Shown here: piece after piece, positions 1 to 6,605 of the stretch | Layout: the number at the start of each line of letters is the position of its first letter | Position numbering within the stretch: the first letter of the stretch is position 1 | DNA from: JARFUG01 sp050485365 | Lineage (GTDB): Bacteria > Desulfobacterota > Desulfuromonadia > Desulfuromonadales > JACZKF01 | Assembly: GCA_050485365.1 (NCBI GenBank) | Contig: JBJHBH010000079.1 | Location: forward strand, 1 to 16,673 | DNA: 16,673 nucleotides | Direction of reading: 5' to 3' | The notes under the pieces: generated by a model | Database searches by the model: none | The model's input: the letters and a program-made list of their open reading frames with translations, nothing else | Told to the model about the DNA's origin: nothing | Translations under genes and position numbers: made by a program

Positions 1-168
1 GTGCGCAGCGCCGGCTGGGGGCCGAGCAGCAACATCCGCATCGAGATCCTGTGCAGCGAGGAGAGGGCCTCGGCCATCGCCTCCCACTGCCGTGACCACT
101 ACTACGACGACTACGCCATGACGATCTTCATCCTCGACGTGGGGGTGCTGCGTCCGGAGAAGTTTTAG
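1..168 (+). CDS. P-II-like nitrogen regulatory family protein, 3' fragment
   Basis: Only the last 55 codons lie in the window, open from base 1 to TAG at 166-168; the true start is upstream, so the GTG at base 1 need not be a start. The visible part reads as a beta-alpha-beta unit: a strand around IRIEILC, a helix through the EERASAIASHCRDHYYDD stretch, a strand AMTIFILDVGVL, and the end RPEKF. This resembles the C-terminal half of P-II or P-II-like ferredoxin-fold signalling proteins, whose last strand often carries a 'DV.V.R..E' pattern. The T-loop and nucleotide-binding residues that would settle the family lie outside the window. It converges on comM with a 19-nt gap. Another small ferredoxin-fold protein such as CutA-like is possible. 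Confidence 0.5.
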   Translation: MRSAGWGPSSNIRIEILCSEERASAIASHCRDHYYDDYAMTIFILDVGVLRPEKF

Positions 169-187
169 CGGACGCGGGCGTTGGGCT

Positions 188-1717
188 CTAGCCCTGCTTG
201 CGGTCGAGGCCGCGGTAGCGGATCGCCTCGGCCAGGTGTGCCTGCCCGATCGTTTCGGCGCCGGCCAGATCGGCGATGGTGCGGGCGACCTTGAGGATGC
301 GGGTGTAGCTTCGGGCGGAGAGGCCGAGGCGGTCGGTGACCGTCTCGAGGAGCGTCTGGCCGCTTGCGTCCAGGCGGCAGAATTTTCGGATGTGGCGTGC
401 CTGCATCCCGGCGTTGCAGTGGATGCCGAAGGGGGCGAGACGCTCGCGCTGCACGGCGCGGGCCGCCTCCACCCGGGCGCGCACCGTCGCCGACGGCTCG
501 CCGTCGACGGGGTCGGAAAGATCGCGGTGCAGCACGCGGGGGACCTCGATGTGCAGATCGATGCGGTCGAGCAGGGGGCCGGAGAGGCGGCTCTTGTAGC
601 GCTGGAGCATCGGCGGGGTGCAGGTGCACTCGTGCTGCGGGTCGCCCAAAAAGCCGCAGGGACAGGGGTTCATCGACGCCACGAGCATGAAGGAGGCGGG
701 AAAGGTGAGGCTGGAGGAGGCCCGGGCGATGGTGACCTGCCCGTCCTCCAGCGGCTGGCGCAGCATCTCCAGCACGTTCTTCTTGAATTCCGGAAGCTCG
801 TCAAGAAAAAGAACACCGTGGTGGGCCAAAGAGACCTCGCCCGGGCGCGGGTAGGTCCCTCCGCCGATGAGCCCCGCGTCCGAGATGGTGTGATGAGGGT
901 GACGAAACGAGCGCTTGGCGATGAGCGCCTGTCGCTCGGGGATTAACCCCATGACCGAGTGGATCTTTGTCGTCTCAAGGGCCTCGGCGAAGCTCATGGC
1001 GGGGAGGATGCTGGGGATGCGTCGCGCGAGCATCGTCTTGCCGCTGCCGGGCGGGCCGCTGAGAAGGATGTTGTGAGCGCCGGCCGCGGCGACCTCCAGG
1101 GCGCGCTTGACGTGCTCCTGGCCGCGCACCTCGGCGAAGTCGTCTCCGCCGTCGCGATCCGGCGCAACCATGGTCGCCTGGGGAGGGGCGCTGGGGGTGA
1201 GGGCGCGGGCGCCGCTCAGAAAGTCGACCACCTCCCCCAGATCGCGCACCGCGAAGACGGGGACTCCCTCGACGATGCTCCCCTCCGGGGCGTTCTCCTC
1301 GGGGAGGATGAGCCCCTCGACGCCCCAGGAGCGCGCCGCCACCGCCACCGGCAGGACGCCGCGCACCGGCTTGATGCGTCCGTCGAGGGAGAGCTCCCCC
1401 ATCAGGGCGTAGCGCGAGGCCGCCTCGGCGGGGACGACGCCGGTGGCGGTGAGAAGCCCCAGCGCCATCGGCAGATCGAAGGCCGCGCCGTCCTTGCGGA
1501 TGTCGGCCGGCGCCAGGTTGATGGTGATGCGCCGCGGAGGGAACTCGTAGCCGGAGTTCTTGATGGCCGATTTGACCCGGTCCTTGCTCTCCTTGACCGC
1601 CCCTTCAGGGAGCCCTACCGTCGAGAACTGCGGCAGCCCCTGTGCGATATCGACCTCGACCTCCACGGGGTACGCCTCGACCCCGATCAGCGCCCCCGAC
1701 AACACCTTCGCCAGCAT
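188..1717 (-). CDS. comM: ComM / YifB-family Mg-chelatase-like AAA+ ATPase
   Basis: 509 residues, the normal length for YifB/ComM. Family members are hexameric helicases; Vibrio ComM promotes branch migration when incoming DNA is integrated during transformation, and the family is also common in bacteria not known to be competent. Domains in order: an N-terminal S5-fold/LonC-like domain (about 20-165, with the 'GLPEGAVKESKDRV' block), an AAA+ core (about 195-395) and a C-terminal Mg-chelatase domain (about 410-505). Visible motifs are Walker A GPPGSGKT (221-228), Walker B VLFLDE (302-307), sensor 1 in SMNPCPCG (348-355) and an arginine finger in LLDRID (R385). Cysteines at 352, 354, 364 and 366 form a CxC-x9-CxC cluster typical of the family and probably structural. 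A purine-rich GGGGAGGGGGG lies just upstream of the ATG. It lies 77 nt downstream of trxB with no clear promoter of its own, so co-transcription is likely. Confidence 0.95.
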   Translation of the reverse strand: MLAKVLSGALIGVEAYPVEVEVDIAQGLPQFSTVGLPEGAVKESKDRVKSAIKNSGYEFPPRRITINLAPADIRKDGAAFDLPMALGLLTATGVVPAEAASRYALMGELSLDGRIKPVRGVLPVAVAARSWGVEGLILPEENAPEGSIVEGVPVFAVRDLGEVVDFLSGARALTPSAPPQATMVAPDRDGGDDFAEVRGQEHVKRALEVAAAGAHNILLSGPPGSGKTMLARRIPSILPAMSFAEALETTKIHSVMGLIPERQALIAKRSFRHPHHTISDAGLIGGGTYPRPGEVSLAHHGVLFLDELPEFKKNVLEMLRQPLEDGQVTIARASSSLTFPASFMLVASMNPCPCGFLGDPQHECTCTPPMLQRYKSRLSGPLLDRIDLHIEVPRVLHRDLSDPVDGEPSATVRARVEAARAVQRERLAPFGIHCNAGMQARHIRKFCRLDASGQTLLETVTDRLGLSARSYTRILKVARTIADLAGAETIGQAHLAEAIRYRGLDRKQG

Positions 1718-1751
1718 GATTCCCCCCTCCCCTTTTCTTCTCTGATCAAAC

Positions 1752-1780
1752 GTAGGGGCAGGCCCCTGTGCCTGCCCGAG
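1752..1780. repeat. REP-like palindromic intergenic element between trxB and comM
   Basis: The gap between trxB and comM contains an 8-bp perfect inverted repeat: GGGCAGGC at 1756-1763 and GCCTGCCC at 1770-1777, with a 6-nt CCCTGT loop, preceded by CGTAG at 1751-1755. The pattern 'GTAGGGGC...CCCTGT...GCCC' resembles short dispersed palindromes common in bacterial intergenic regions. No second copy occurs in this window, so its repetitive nature is an inference. As RNA on the minus strand it would form a stable hairpin between the two genes but has no following U-run, so it is more like an mRNA-stability or REP element than an intrinsic terminator. Confidence 0.45.
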
Positions 1781-1794
1781 TCACAGCCGCCCCC

Positions 1795-2727
1795 CTACCC
1801 GTCCAGATCCTCCAGGTACTTCTCGGCCATGATCGCCGCGACGGCCCCGTCCCCCACCGCTGTGGCGATCTGCTTCAGGATCTTCTTGCGCACATCGCCC
1901 GCGGCGAAGACCCCCGGCAGCGAGGTGCGGCACTCGGCGTCGGTGAGGATGTACCCCTCGTCATCGAGGGTGAGGATGTCGGCGAGAAAGTGCGCCTTGG
2001 GAACGACGCCGATGGCGACGAAGAGCCCCTGCAGGGGCAAGGAGCGCACCTCGCCCGTCTGCACGTTGCGGATCTGCGCCGCCTGCAGCCCCGAGGCGTC
2101 CCCTTCGGCCCGATCGACGGTGGTGTCCCAGAGGATCTCGATCTTCTCGTTGGCGGCGAGGCGATCCTGCAGGATCGAGGTCGCCCGCAGCTTGTCGCGG
2201 CGATGGATGAGGTAGACCTTGCTGGCGAAGCGGGTGAGAAAGAGGGCCTCTTCGGCGGCGGTGTCCCCCCCGCCGACGATGGCCACCGGGACGTTGCGGA
2301 AAAAGGCGCCGTCGCAGGTGGCGCAGTACGAGACGCCCCGCCCGGTGAGCTCTTTTTCGCCGGGGATGTCGAGCTTTCGCGGCTCGGCGCCGGTGGTGAT
2401 GATGACGGCGCGGGCGCGCACCGTCTTGCCGTCGACGGTGAGGACCTTCTCGGCCCCCTCGTCGACGAGGTTCTCGACCTCGCCGTAGTCGACCTTGAGC
2501 CCGAACTCCTGACAGTGCTCCTGAAAGCGCATCATCAGGTCGGGGCCGTCGATCCCCCCGGGGAAGCCGGGGTAGTTTTCAACTTTGGTCGTCGTCATGA
2601 CCTGCCCCCCCATGATCATCCTCTCGATCAAAAGGGTGCTCAGGTTGGCGCGGGACGTATAGAGACCGGCGGTGAGCCCTGCGGGGCCTCCGCCGATGAT
2701 GACGACGTCGTAGAGCGTTTCGGACAT
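1795..2727 (-). CDS. trxB: Thioredoxin-disulfide reductase
   Basis: 310 residues, standard for the low-molecular-weight bacterial enzyme, a cytoplasmic flavoprotein that passes electrons from NADPH through FAD and a CxxC pair to thioredoxin. Motifs are the FAD-binding GGGPAG (12-17), the redox-active CATC (135-138, followed by DG), the NADPH-binding GGGDTA (152-157) with HRRD (175-178) that contacts the 2'-phosphate, and the second FAD motif in FAAGDVRKK near 275. The HRRD basic patch argues for NADPH rather than NADH or F420. The ATG has a strong GAGGAGGA site about 5 nt upstream. A well-spaced sigma70-like promoter lies in the divergent region 2782-2810. comM follows on the same strand. Nothing looks degraded. 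Confidence 0.97.
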   Translation of the reverse strand: MSETLYDVVIIGGGPAGLTAGLYTSRANLSTLLIERMIMGGQVMTTTKVENYPGFPGGIDGPDLMMRFQEHCQEFGLKVDYGEVENLVDEGAEKVLTVDGKTVRARAVIITTGAEPRKLDIPGEKELTGRGVSYCATCDGAFFRNVPVAIVGGGDTAAEEALFLTRFASKVYLIHRRDKLRATSILQDRLAANEKIEILWDTTVDRAEGDASGLQAAQIRNVQTGEVRSLPLQGLFVAIGVVPKAHFLADILTLDDEGYILTDAECRTSLPGVFAAGDVRKKILKQIATAVGDGAVAAIMAEKYLEDLDG

Positions 2728-2781
2728 GGGATCCTCCTCGTAAAATCGGCGGTACGTATTAAACTTGATGGCATCGGACGG

Positions 2782-2810
2782 ATCTTAATGCGCTCCGGCT
2801 CCTTTTTCAA
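2782..2810 (-). promoter_or_regulatory. Candidate sigma70 promoter of trxB
   Basis: Read on the minus strand: -35 TTGAAA (plus-strand 2805-2810), 17-nt spacer, -10 TAAGAT (2782-2787). The -35 matches the consensus at 5 of 6 bases and the -10 at 4 of 6, with optimal spacing. The start of transcription would fall near 2775, giving a leader of about 48 nt before the trxB ATG at 2727. Confidence 0.6.
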
Positions 2811-2842
2811 CCTTTGTCATCCCCGTGGGGCCGAAAGGGGGA

Positions 2843-2871
2843 TTGACCCGAGGGGGGACGGGGCCTAAAAT
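2843..2871 (+). promoter_or_regulatory. Candidate sigma70 promoter of the CDF exporter gene
   Basis: -35 TTGACC (2843-2848), 17-nt spacer, -10 TAAAAT (2866-2871); each box matches the consensus at 5 of 6 bases. Predicted transcription start is near 2878, about 25 nt before the ATG at 2904. It is back to back with the trxB promoter, the two -35 boxes about 32 nt apart. No obvious MerR-type or ArsR-type operator dyad was seen in the spacer. Confidence 0.65.
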
Positions 2872-2903
2872 GGCGCGCCGGGGCGGGAAAGGACGAACAG
2901 GAC

Positions 2904-3854
2904 ATGGGCGAAAGGGAGTTCGACCGCGGCATCACGCGCCGCTTCGCATTCGCCATCGCGCTGACCTCCGTCACCTTTTTGGCCGAGCTGATCGGCGGGC
3001 TGTGGACCAACTCCCTGGCCCTTCTGGCCGACGCCGCCCACGTCTTCACCGATCTTTTCGCCCTCGTCCTCTCGCTGATGGCGATCCGTCTGGCGAACCT
3101 GCCGGCGACCGACAGGCGCACCTACGGGTGGCATCGCGCCGAGATCCTGGCCGCCCTGGTCAACGGCTCGGTCCTCGTCCTGATCTGCCTCGGCATTCTG
3201 TACGAGGCGTGGGGACGGCTCCTCGAGCCGCAGGCGGTCAAGAGCCGCGAGATGTTCCTCATCGCCATCGTCGGGTTGACGATGAACCTCGTCGTGGCGA
3301 GCCGCCTGCACGGCCACTCGCGCGACGACCTCAACGTGCGCAGCGCCTTTTTGCATGTGGTGGGCGACGCCGTCGCCTCGGTGGGGGTGATCGTCGGCGG
3401 GGTCATCATCTTCTTCACCGGGTGGTACATCGTCGACCCCCTCATCTCGATGGCCATCGTCGCCATCATCCTCGTGGGGGCCGTGCGCATCCTGCGCGAG
3501 GCGTTGCACATTTTGCTTGAAGGGGTTCCGAGGCGCATCGACATTCAGGAGGTCGTCGCCCGCATGCGCGATGTCCCGGGGGTCAGCGACGTCCATCACC
3601 TGCACGTCTGGTCGATCTGCTCCCATATTACAGCGCTTTCGGCCCATGTCGACATCGACCCAGAGTACCGTCTGCGTCAGGGGGAGATCGTCGGAGAGAT
3701 GGAGAGGATGCTGGAGCACGACTTCCACATCGTGCACTCCACGCTGCAGGTCGAGTGCTCGCGCTGTCTGAGCGGCCCCGTGATCCAGCAGCTGCGGCAC
3801 AGGCCCCGCAAGGCGAGCCTCTGCTCCCACGGCCACGACGGCCACTCCCATTGA
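2904..3854 (+). CDS. Cation diffusion facilitator, Zn2+/Cd2+ efflux (CzcD/ZitB type)
   Basis: 316 residues, the usual length of CzcD/ZitB-type CDF proteins, dimeric inner-membrane antiporters that expel Zn2+, Cd2+ or similar ions in exchange for H+. Six hydrophobic segments span about residues 14-215. The metal site is visible as HxxxD in TM2 (H46, D50, with D43 one turn before, in ADAAHVFTD) and HxxxD in TM5 (H151, D155, in HVVGD). Two HD pairs are the pattern typical of Zn/Cd exporters, unlike the DD pattern of Mn exporters. The loop HRAEILAALVNG is family-typical. The cytoplasmic C-terminal domain starts near 220 and includes HHLHVWSI. The tail has a CSRC pair and ends in a His-rich HGHDGHSH, which may gather metal. 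A well-formed promoter lies 25 nt upstream. The small gene at 3908 follows by 53 nt and is probably co-transcribed. Confidence 0.93.
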   Translation: MGEREFDRGITRRFAFAIALTSVTFLAELIGGLWTNSLALLADAAHVFTDLFALVLSLMAIRLANLPATDRRTYGWHRAEILAALVNGSVLVLICLGILYEAWGRLLEPQAVKSREMFLIAIVGLTMNLVVASRLHGHSRDDLNVRSAFLHVVGDAVASVGVIVGGVIIFFTGWYIVDPLISMAIVAIILVGAVRILREALHILLEGVPRRIDIQEVVARMRDVPGVSDVHHLHVWSICSHITALSAHVDIDPEYRLRQGEIVGEMERMLEHDFHIVHSTLQVECSRCLSGPVIQQLRHRPRKASLCSHGHDGHSH

Positions 3855-3907
3855 TGCGTCTGCAATCGAAGAGTCGCGGCGGAGCGCGCCTACACAAGGA
3901 GAGATGA

Positions 3908-4192
3908 ATGAAGGGATTGGGAAAGGTTCTTCTCTGGATGGCCGTCGTCGCCGCGCTGCTGATCGCGGCCGACCAGGCGATGGTGCGCCTGCCCGGCCCT
4001 CCCGGCGAGGCGCGCCAGGGGTATCTCGATCTGCGCAGCGATCTGCTCGGCGGGGCGGTCGACGCGCCGCAGGCCGCCTCGCCGTCTCCGCGCTACGTCT
4101 ACGTCGATGCCGACGGGGATCTTCACTTCGCCGATTCGCTGCAGGAGGTCCCCTCCGTCTACCGCTCCGAGGCGCAGCGCCTGGAGCACTGA
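3908..4192 (+). CDS. Small exported or membrane-anchored protein, DUF4124-like C-terminus
   Basis: 94 residues, no function recognised. The N-terminus (MKGLGK, then a hydrophobic stretch at about 8-22) looks like a signal peptide or uncleaved anchor. A Pro/Ala-rich linker (about 29-62) leads to a C-terminal block YVYVDADGDLHFADSLQEVP followed by SVYRSEAQ. This resembles DUF4124-type segments, which read roughly 'Y.W.D..G..HFTD....VP..Y'. The start is chosen because AAGGAGA at 3896-3902 sits about 6 nt before this ATG; an out-of-frame ATG at 3904 is a decoy. It follows the CDF gene by 53 nt without a terminator and converges on the nitrilase gene with a 4-nt gap. A periplasmic role beside metal efflux is only a guess from position. 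Confidence 0.75.
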   Translation: MKGLGKVLLWMAVVAALLIAADQAMVRLPGPPGEARQGYLDLRSDLLGGAVDAPQAASPSPRYVYVDADGDLHFADSLQEVPSVYRSEAQRLEH

Positions 4193-4196
4193 GCGC

Positions 4197-4988
4197 CTAC
4201 GGGAGCGTTCCGTAGATCTCCGGGCGGCGGTCCCGGTAGCAGCGGATCTGGGCGCGGTAGGCGTCCATCTCCTCGAAATCGAATTCGGCAATCAGCTCGC
4301 AGTCGCTCTCGCCCCCTTCGGCCAGAACGTCCCCCCGGGCCGAAATCAGCAGGCTCATCCCGAAAAAGTCGAGCTTCCCCTGCACCCCGCAGCAGTTGGC
4401 GGCCGCCACGAAGAGCTGGTTTTCGATGGCCCGCGCCCGCAGCAGGGTGCGCCAGTGCTCCTGACGCGGCTTGGGCCATTCGGCGGGGAGACACAGGATC
4501 TGCGCTCCTTCGAGGGCGAGCTTGCGGAAGAGCTCGGGGAAGCGCAGGTCGTAGCAGATGGCGACGCCGAGGCGCCCCGCCGAGGTGTCGGCGACGAGGG
4601 TCTTCTCTCCCGGCGTGAGGTAGCGATCCTCCCCCATGGTGGAGAAGAGGTGGAGCTTGCGGTAGCGGCCGACGATCCGGCCGCCGTCGACGACGAAGGC
4701 GGTGTTGTACAGCGCCTCGCCGTCTTTTTCGGCCAGAGAGCCGACCGTCACCATGTCGAGCTCGGCGCTGAGGGCGCAAAGCCCCTCCAGAACGCGGGGG
4801 GTCTGTTGGGCGAGGTCCGACAGGCGCCTGTAGTCGTAGCCGCTGCTCCACATCTCCGGCAGCACCGCCAGGCGCCCCCCGTTTTGACGCACCCGCCGCA
4901 GGGCGGCGAAGGCTTTTTGCAGGTTGGTATCGACCTCCCCCAGGGCGATGTTGAACTGAACGGCCGACGCTGTGATCCGACGAGACAT
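4197..4988 (-). CDS. Carbon-nitrogen hydrolase, nitrilase superfamily (omega-amidase-like)
   Basis: 263 residues from the chosen start. The superfamily hydrolyses amides or nitriles through a Glu-Lys-Cys triad, all visible: E45 in AVLPEMW, K111 in RYRKLHLF, C145 in VAICYDLRFPELF. The short LPEMWSSGYDY and CYDLRFPE blocks resemble omega-amidase/YafV-like members that hydrolyse alpha-ketoglutaramate or similar small amides; substrate cannot be fixed from sequence. Probably a cytoplasmic oligomer. An in-frame ATG exists at 5066, but 4988 is preferred for three reasons: GGAGGAGGA lies directly upstream, the nitrilase fold begins at ITASAVQFNI right after it, and a good promoter (5046-5074) overlaps the upstream ATG. 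It converges on the 3908 gene with a 4-nt gap and diverges from the Mrp cluster. Confidence 0.9.
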   Translation of the reverse strand: MSRRITASAVQFNIALGEVDTNLQKAFAALRRVRQNGGRLAVLPEMWSSGYDYRRLSDLAQQTPRVLEGLCALSAELDMVTVGSLAEKDGEALYNTAFVVDGGRIVGRYRKLHLFSTMGEDRYLTPGEKTLVADTSAGRLGVAICYDLRFPELFRKLALEGAQILCLPAEWPKPRQEHWRTLLRARAIENQLFVAAANCCGVQGKLDFFGMSLLISARGDVLAEGGESDCELIAEFDFEEMDAYRAQIRCYRDRRPEIYGTLP

Positions 4989-5045
4989 TCCTCCTCCGAT
5001 TAAACGATGTTCTATTAATCTGCTCTCTTTTTGAAAGTCCACAAC

Positions 5046-5074
5046 ATTGTATGTCTTTTCGCCCATCCGGACAA
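5046..5074 (-). promoter_or_regulatory. Candidate sigma70 promoter of the nitrilase gene
   Basis: Read on the minus strand: -35 TTGTCC (plus-strand 5069-5074), 17-nt spacer, -10 TACAAT (5046-5051). The -10 matches the consensus at 5 of 6 bases and the -35 at 4 of 6. Transcription would start near 5039, about 50 nt before the preferred ATG at 4988. The upstream in-frame ATG at 5066 would then not be in the transcript, which supports the shorter protein. Confidence 0.55.
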
Positions 5075-5094
5075 GCGGGGGGAGCCGGTTTTTC

Positions 5095-5125
5095 TTGACA
5101 CCCTCCGATATCGGGTGTTAACAAT
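5095..5125 (+). promoter_or_regulatory. Possible promoter of the Mrp-type operon
   Basis: A perfect -35 hexamer TTGACA (5095-5100) is followed by the AT-rich stretch TGTTAACAAT (5116-5125). TAACAA (5119-5124) after an 18-nt spacer, with an extended-type TG two bases upstream, is the most plausible but weak -10 (3 of 6). If used, it gives a leader of about 110 nt before mrpE. It faces the nitrilase promoter, and the two -35 boxes are only about 20 nt apart. Confidence 0.35.
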
Positions 5126-5140
5126 TAATCCGTTTTTCGC

Positions 5141-5188
5141 CGCCCCTCCTCCGAGCGGGGCGCGAAGCGAGGTAAAACGCCCGGGCGT
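5141..5188 (+). promoter_or_regulatory. Structured leader with dyad elements upstream of mrpE
   Basis: Two inverted elements lie in the presumed leader. CGCCCC (5141-5146) can pair with GGGGCG (5157-5162) across a 10-nt loop. ACGCCCGGGCGT (5177-5188) is a perfect 12-bp palindrome without a spacer, of a kind a dimeric DNA-binding protein could recognise. I recognise no known riboswitch. In such GC-rich DNA, elements of this size can arise by chance. The rest of the 250-bp gap 4989-5238 shows only the two promoters. Confidence 0.25.
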
Positions 5189-5238
5189 GCGCCTCTCGAT
5201 CTGAAAAAGCGTTCGGTATTTTTAGATACTTAATCAGG

Positions 5239-5733
5239 ATGGGAAGTTTTTCCATGGCCAAGGTTTCCACCTTCTTCATACTCTACGCCTTCTGGATATT
5301 CCTCTCGGGGATGTTCGACGCCGTTCATCTGTTTCTCGGCGCCGTGGCGGCTTTGCTGGTGACGTTCATGTCGAGCTCTCTGTTGTTCAACGAGGAATCT
5401 CCGGCCCTTCGCACCGGCGCCGTCTTCGGCATGCTGGCGTATCTTCCCTGGCTCTTCAAGGAGATCGTCGTCGCCAACCTGCAGGTGGCCTACATCGTGT
5501 TGCACCCCCGCATGCTCGAGCTCATCGATCCGCAGTTGATCCGCTTCCGCACCAAGTTGAAGCACCCCTTCTCCCGGGCGACCTTCGCCCAGTCGATCAC
5601 ACTGACCCCCGGCACCGTTTCGGTGAGCATCCGCGACGACGAGTTCACCGTCTTCGCCCTGACCAACGCGGCCGCCGAATCGCTCCCCGGCGAGATGGAA
5701 AAGCGCGTCGCCGCGGCGCTGGAGAGGGAGTAA
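5239..5733 (+). CDS. mrpE: Mrp-type cation/H+ antiporter subunit E (MrpE/MbhA-like)
   Basis: 164 residues, usual length for MrpE, a small membrane subunit needed for assembly and activity of the Mrp Na+/H+ antiporter. Hydrophobic segments near 8-25 and 27-45, a third near 56-72, then a soluble cytoplasmic domain. The block LPWLFKEIVVANLQVAYIVLHP and the later SITLTPGTVSVSI are typical of MrpE. It is the first gene of an eleven-gene cluster; mrpF starts 4 nt after its stop. The ATG at 5239 has only a poor CAGG upstream. An in-frame ATG at 5254 (MAKVSTFF, 159 residues) has GGGAAG 6-11 nt upstream and may be the real start. Confidence 0.9.
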   Translation: MGSFSMAKVSTFFILYAFWIFLSGMFDAVHLFLGAVAALLVTFMSSSLLFNEESPALRTGAVFGMLAYLPWLFKEIVVANLQVAYIVLHPRMLELIDPQLIRFRTKLKHPFSRATFAQSITLTPGTVSVSIRDDEFTVFALTNAAAESLPGEMEKRVAAALERE

Positions 5734-5737
5734 CGCC

Positions 5738-6043
5738 ATGGATCGGGTCTTTCTCTGGGCGGGCATCATCCTGTGCGTGCTGATCCTCTTTTCGCTGGTG
5801 CGCGTGGTGTGGGGGCCGACGGTCCTCGACCGCATCGTCGGCGGCAGCGTCATCGGCGCCAAGACGCCGGTGCTGCTGCTGCTGATGGGACTTCTGTACG
5901 ACAACGTCGGGATGTTCGTCGACATCGCGCTGGCCTACGCGCTGCTCAACTTCATCGCGGCCCTCGGCGCCACCAAGTACTTTTTGCGCCGGCGCGCCGC
6001 GCGTCTTGAAGACGGCAAGCCCGCCGAGAAGGAGTTTCTGTGA
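5738..6043 (+). CDS. mrpF: Mrp-type cation/H+ antiporter subunit F (MrpF/MbhB-like)
   Basis: 101 residues, family-normal. MrpF is a three-helix membrane subunit of the Mrp complex. Helices at about 4-24, 38-55 and 60-82. The hallmark GPTVLDRIVG follows the first helix (about 26-35), and the second contains AKTPVLLLLMGLLYDN. GGAG at 5727-5730 lies 7 nt before the ATG. The 3' end overlaps the next gene at TGATG. The C-terminal tail (about 83-101) is charged and hydrophilic. Confidence 0.93.
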   Translation: MDRVFLWAGIILCVLILFSLVRVVWGPTVLDRIVGGSVIGAKTPVLLLLMGLLYDNVGMFVDIALAYALLNFIAALGATKYFLRRRAARLEDGKPAEKEFL

Positions 6044-6363
6044 TGTCCGTTGTGGTCACCATCATGCTGGCGGCGGGACTCTTCTTCTTCGCCGTCGGAA
6101 CGCTGGGCGTTTTGCGCTTCCCCGACTTCTACACCCGCCTTCACGCCGCGGGCAAGTGCGACACCTTCGCGGCGATTCTGACCCTCGCCGCCCTGGCCCT
6201 GTTCAACCTGCAGGAGTTTTCCGTCGAGAACCTGCTGGTGAGCCTGAAGATCATGGCCATCGCCGTCTTCGTCTTCGTCGCCAGCCCCACCGCGACCCAC
6301 GCCCTGACCGAGGCGGCGCTGATCGTCGGGGTCGAACCCTGGGAAAAGAAGGGAAAGTCATGA
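6043..6363 (+). CDS. mrpG: Mrp-type cation/H+ antiporter subunit G (MrpG/MbhC-like)
   Basis: 106 residues from ATG 6043; a GTG at 6040 would add one Met. AAGGAG at 6029-6034 suits either, with better spacing for the ATG. MrpG is a three-helix subunit of the antiporter. Its signature GxLRFPDFYTRLHAAGK..T is clear at about 20-40 (GVLRFPDFYTRLHAAGK). Helices lie at about 4-20, 41-55 and 64-82. It overlaps mrpF by one base at TGATG and the next gene by four at ATGA, so translation is probably coupled on both sides. Confidence 0.93.
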   Translation: MSVVVTIMLAAGLFFFAVGTLGVLRFPDFYTRLHAAGKCDTFAAILTLAALALFNLQEFSVENLLVSLKIMAIAVFVFVASPTATHALTEAALIVGVEPWEKKGKS

Positions 6364-6605
6364 TCTGGCAGCTCGATCTGATCATCCTCGCGCTCGTCGT
6401 CATCTGCGCCCTGGCCGCCATCAACGTGCGCGACCTGCTCGGCGCGTCGGTCATCTTCGGCGTCTACAGCTTCCTGATGTGCCTTCTGTGGGCCGAGATG
6501 GGGGCGGTCGACGTCGCCTTCACCGAAGCGACCGTCGGCGCCGGCGTGAGCACCATCCTCTTCATCGCCGCCATCTTCCGCACGACCCGAAGGAGTAAGG
6601 ATTGA
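6360..6605 (+). CDS. MbhD-like subunit (DUF4040; equivalent to part of the MrpA C-terminus)
   Basis: 81 residues. In canonical bacterial Mrp this segment is part of the large MrpA polypeptide; here it is a separate gene, as in archaeal Mbh (MbhD) and group-II Mrp-like complexes. Three helices, roughly 4-22, 28-46 and 57-75. The conserved acidic pair sits in MGAVDVAFTEATVGAG (D51, E56), and the pattern E.TVGAG..T.LF is diagnostic. In solved Mrp/Mbh structures such acidic residues line the ion path between the proton and sodium modules; applying that here is inference. The start is the ATG overlapping the mrpG stop (ATGA). The gene ends in a TTGA overlap with the next. Confidence 0.88.
   Translation: MIWQLDLIILALVVICALAAINVRDLLGASVIFGVYSFLMCLLWAEMGAVDVAFTEATVGAGVSTILFIAAIFRTTRRSKD

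Noticed and set aside
183..194. GGGCTCTAGCCC palindrome between the P-II-like gene and comM as a bidirectional terminator
   Set aside because: Stem of 5 bp with a 2-nt loop, no T-run on either strand and it includes the comM stop codon; too weak to call.
959..2868. Plus-strand open frames of 418 and 366 codons opposite comM and trxB
   Set aside because: comM and trxB are complete with catalytic motifs; the opposite frames cross gene boundaries and intergenic promoters.
4107..5003. Plus-strand open frame of 298 codons opposite the nitrilase gene
   Set aside because: It overlaps the real small gene at 3908 and a nitrilase gene with an intact Glu-Lys-Cys triad; no recognisable product.
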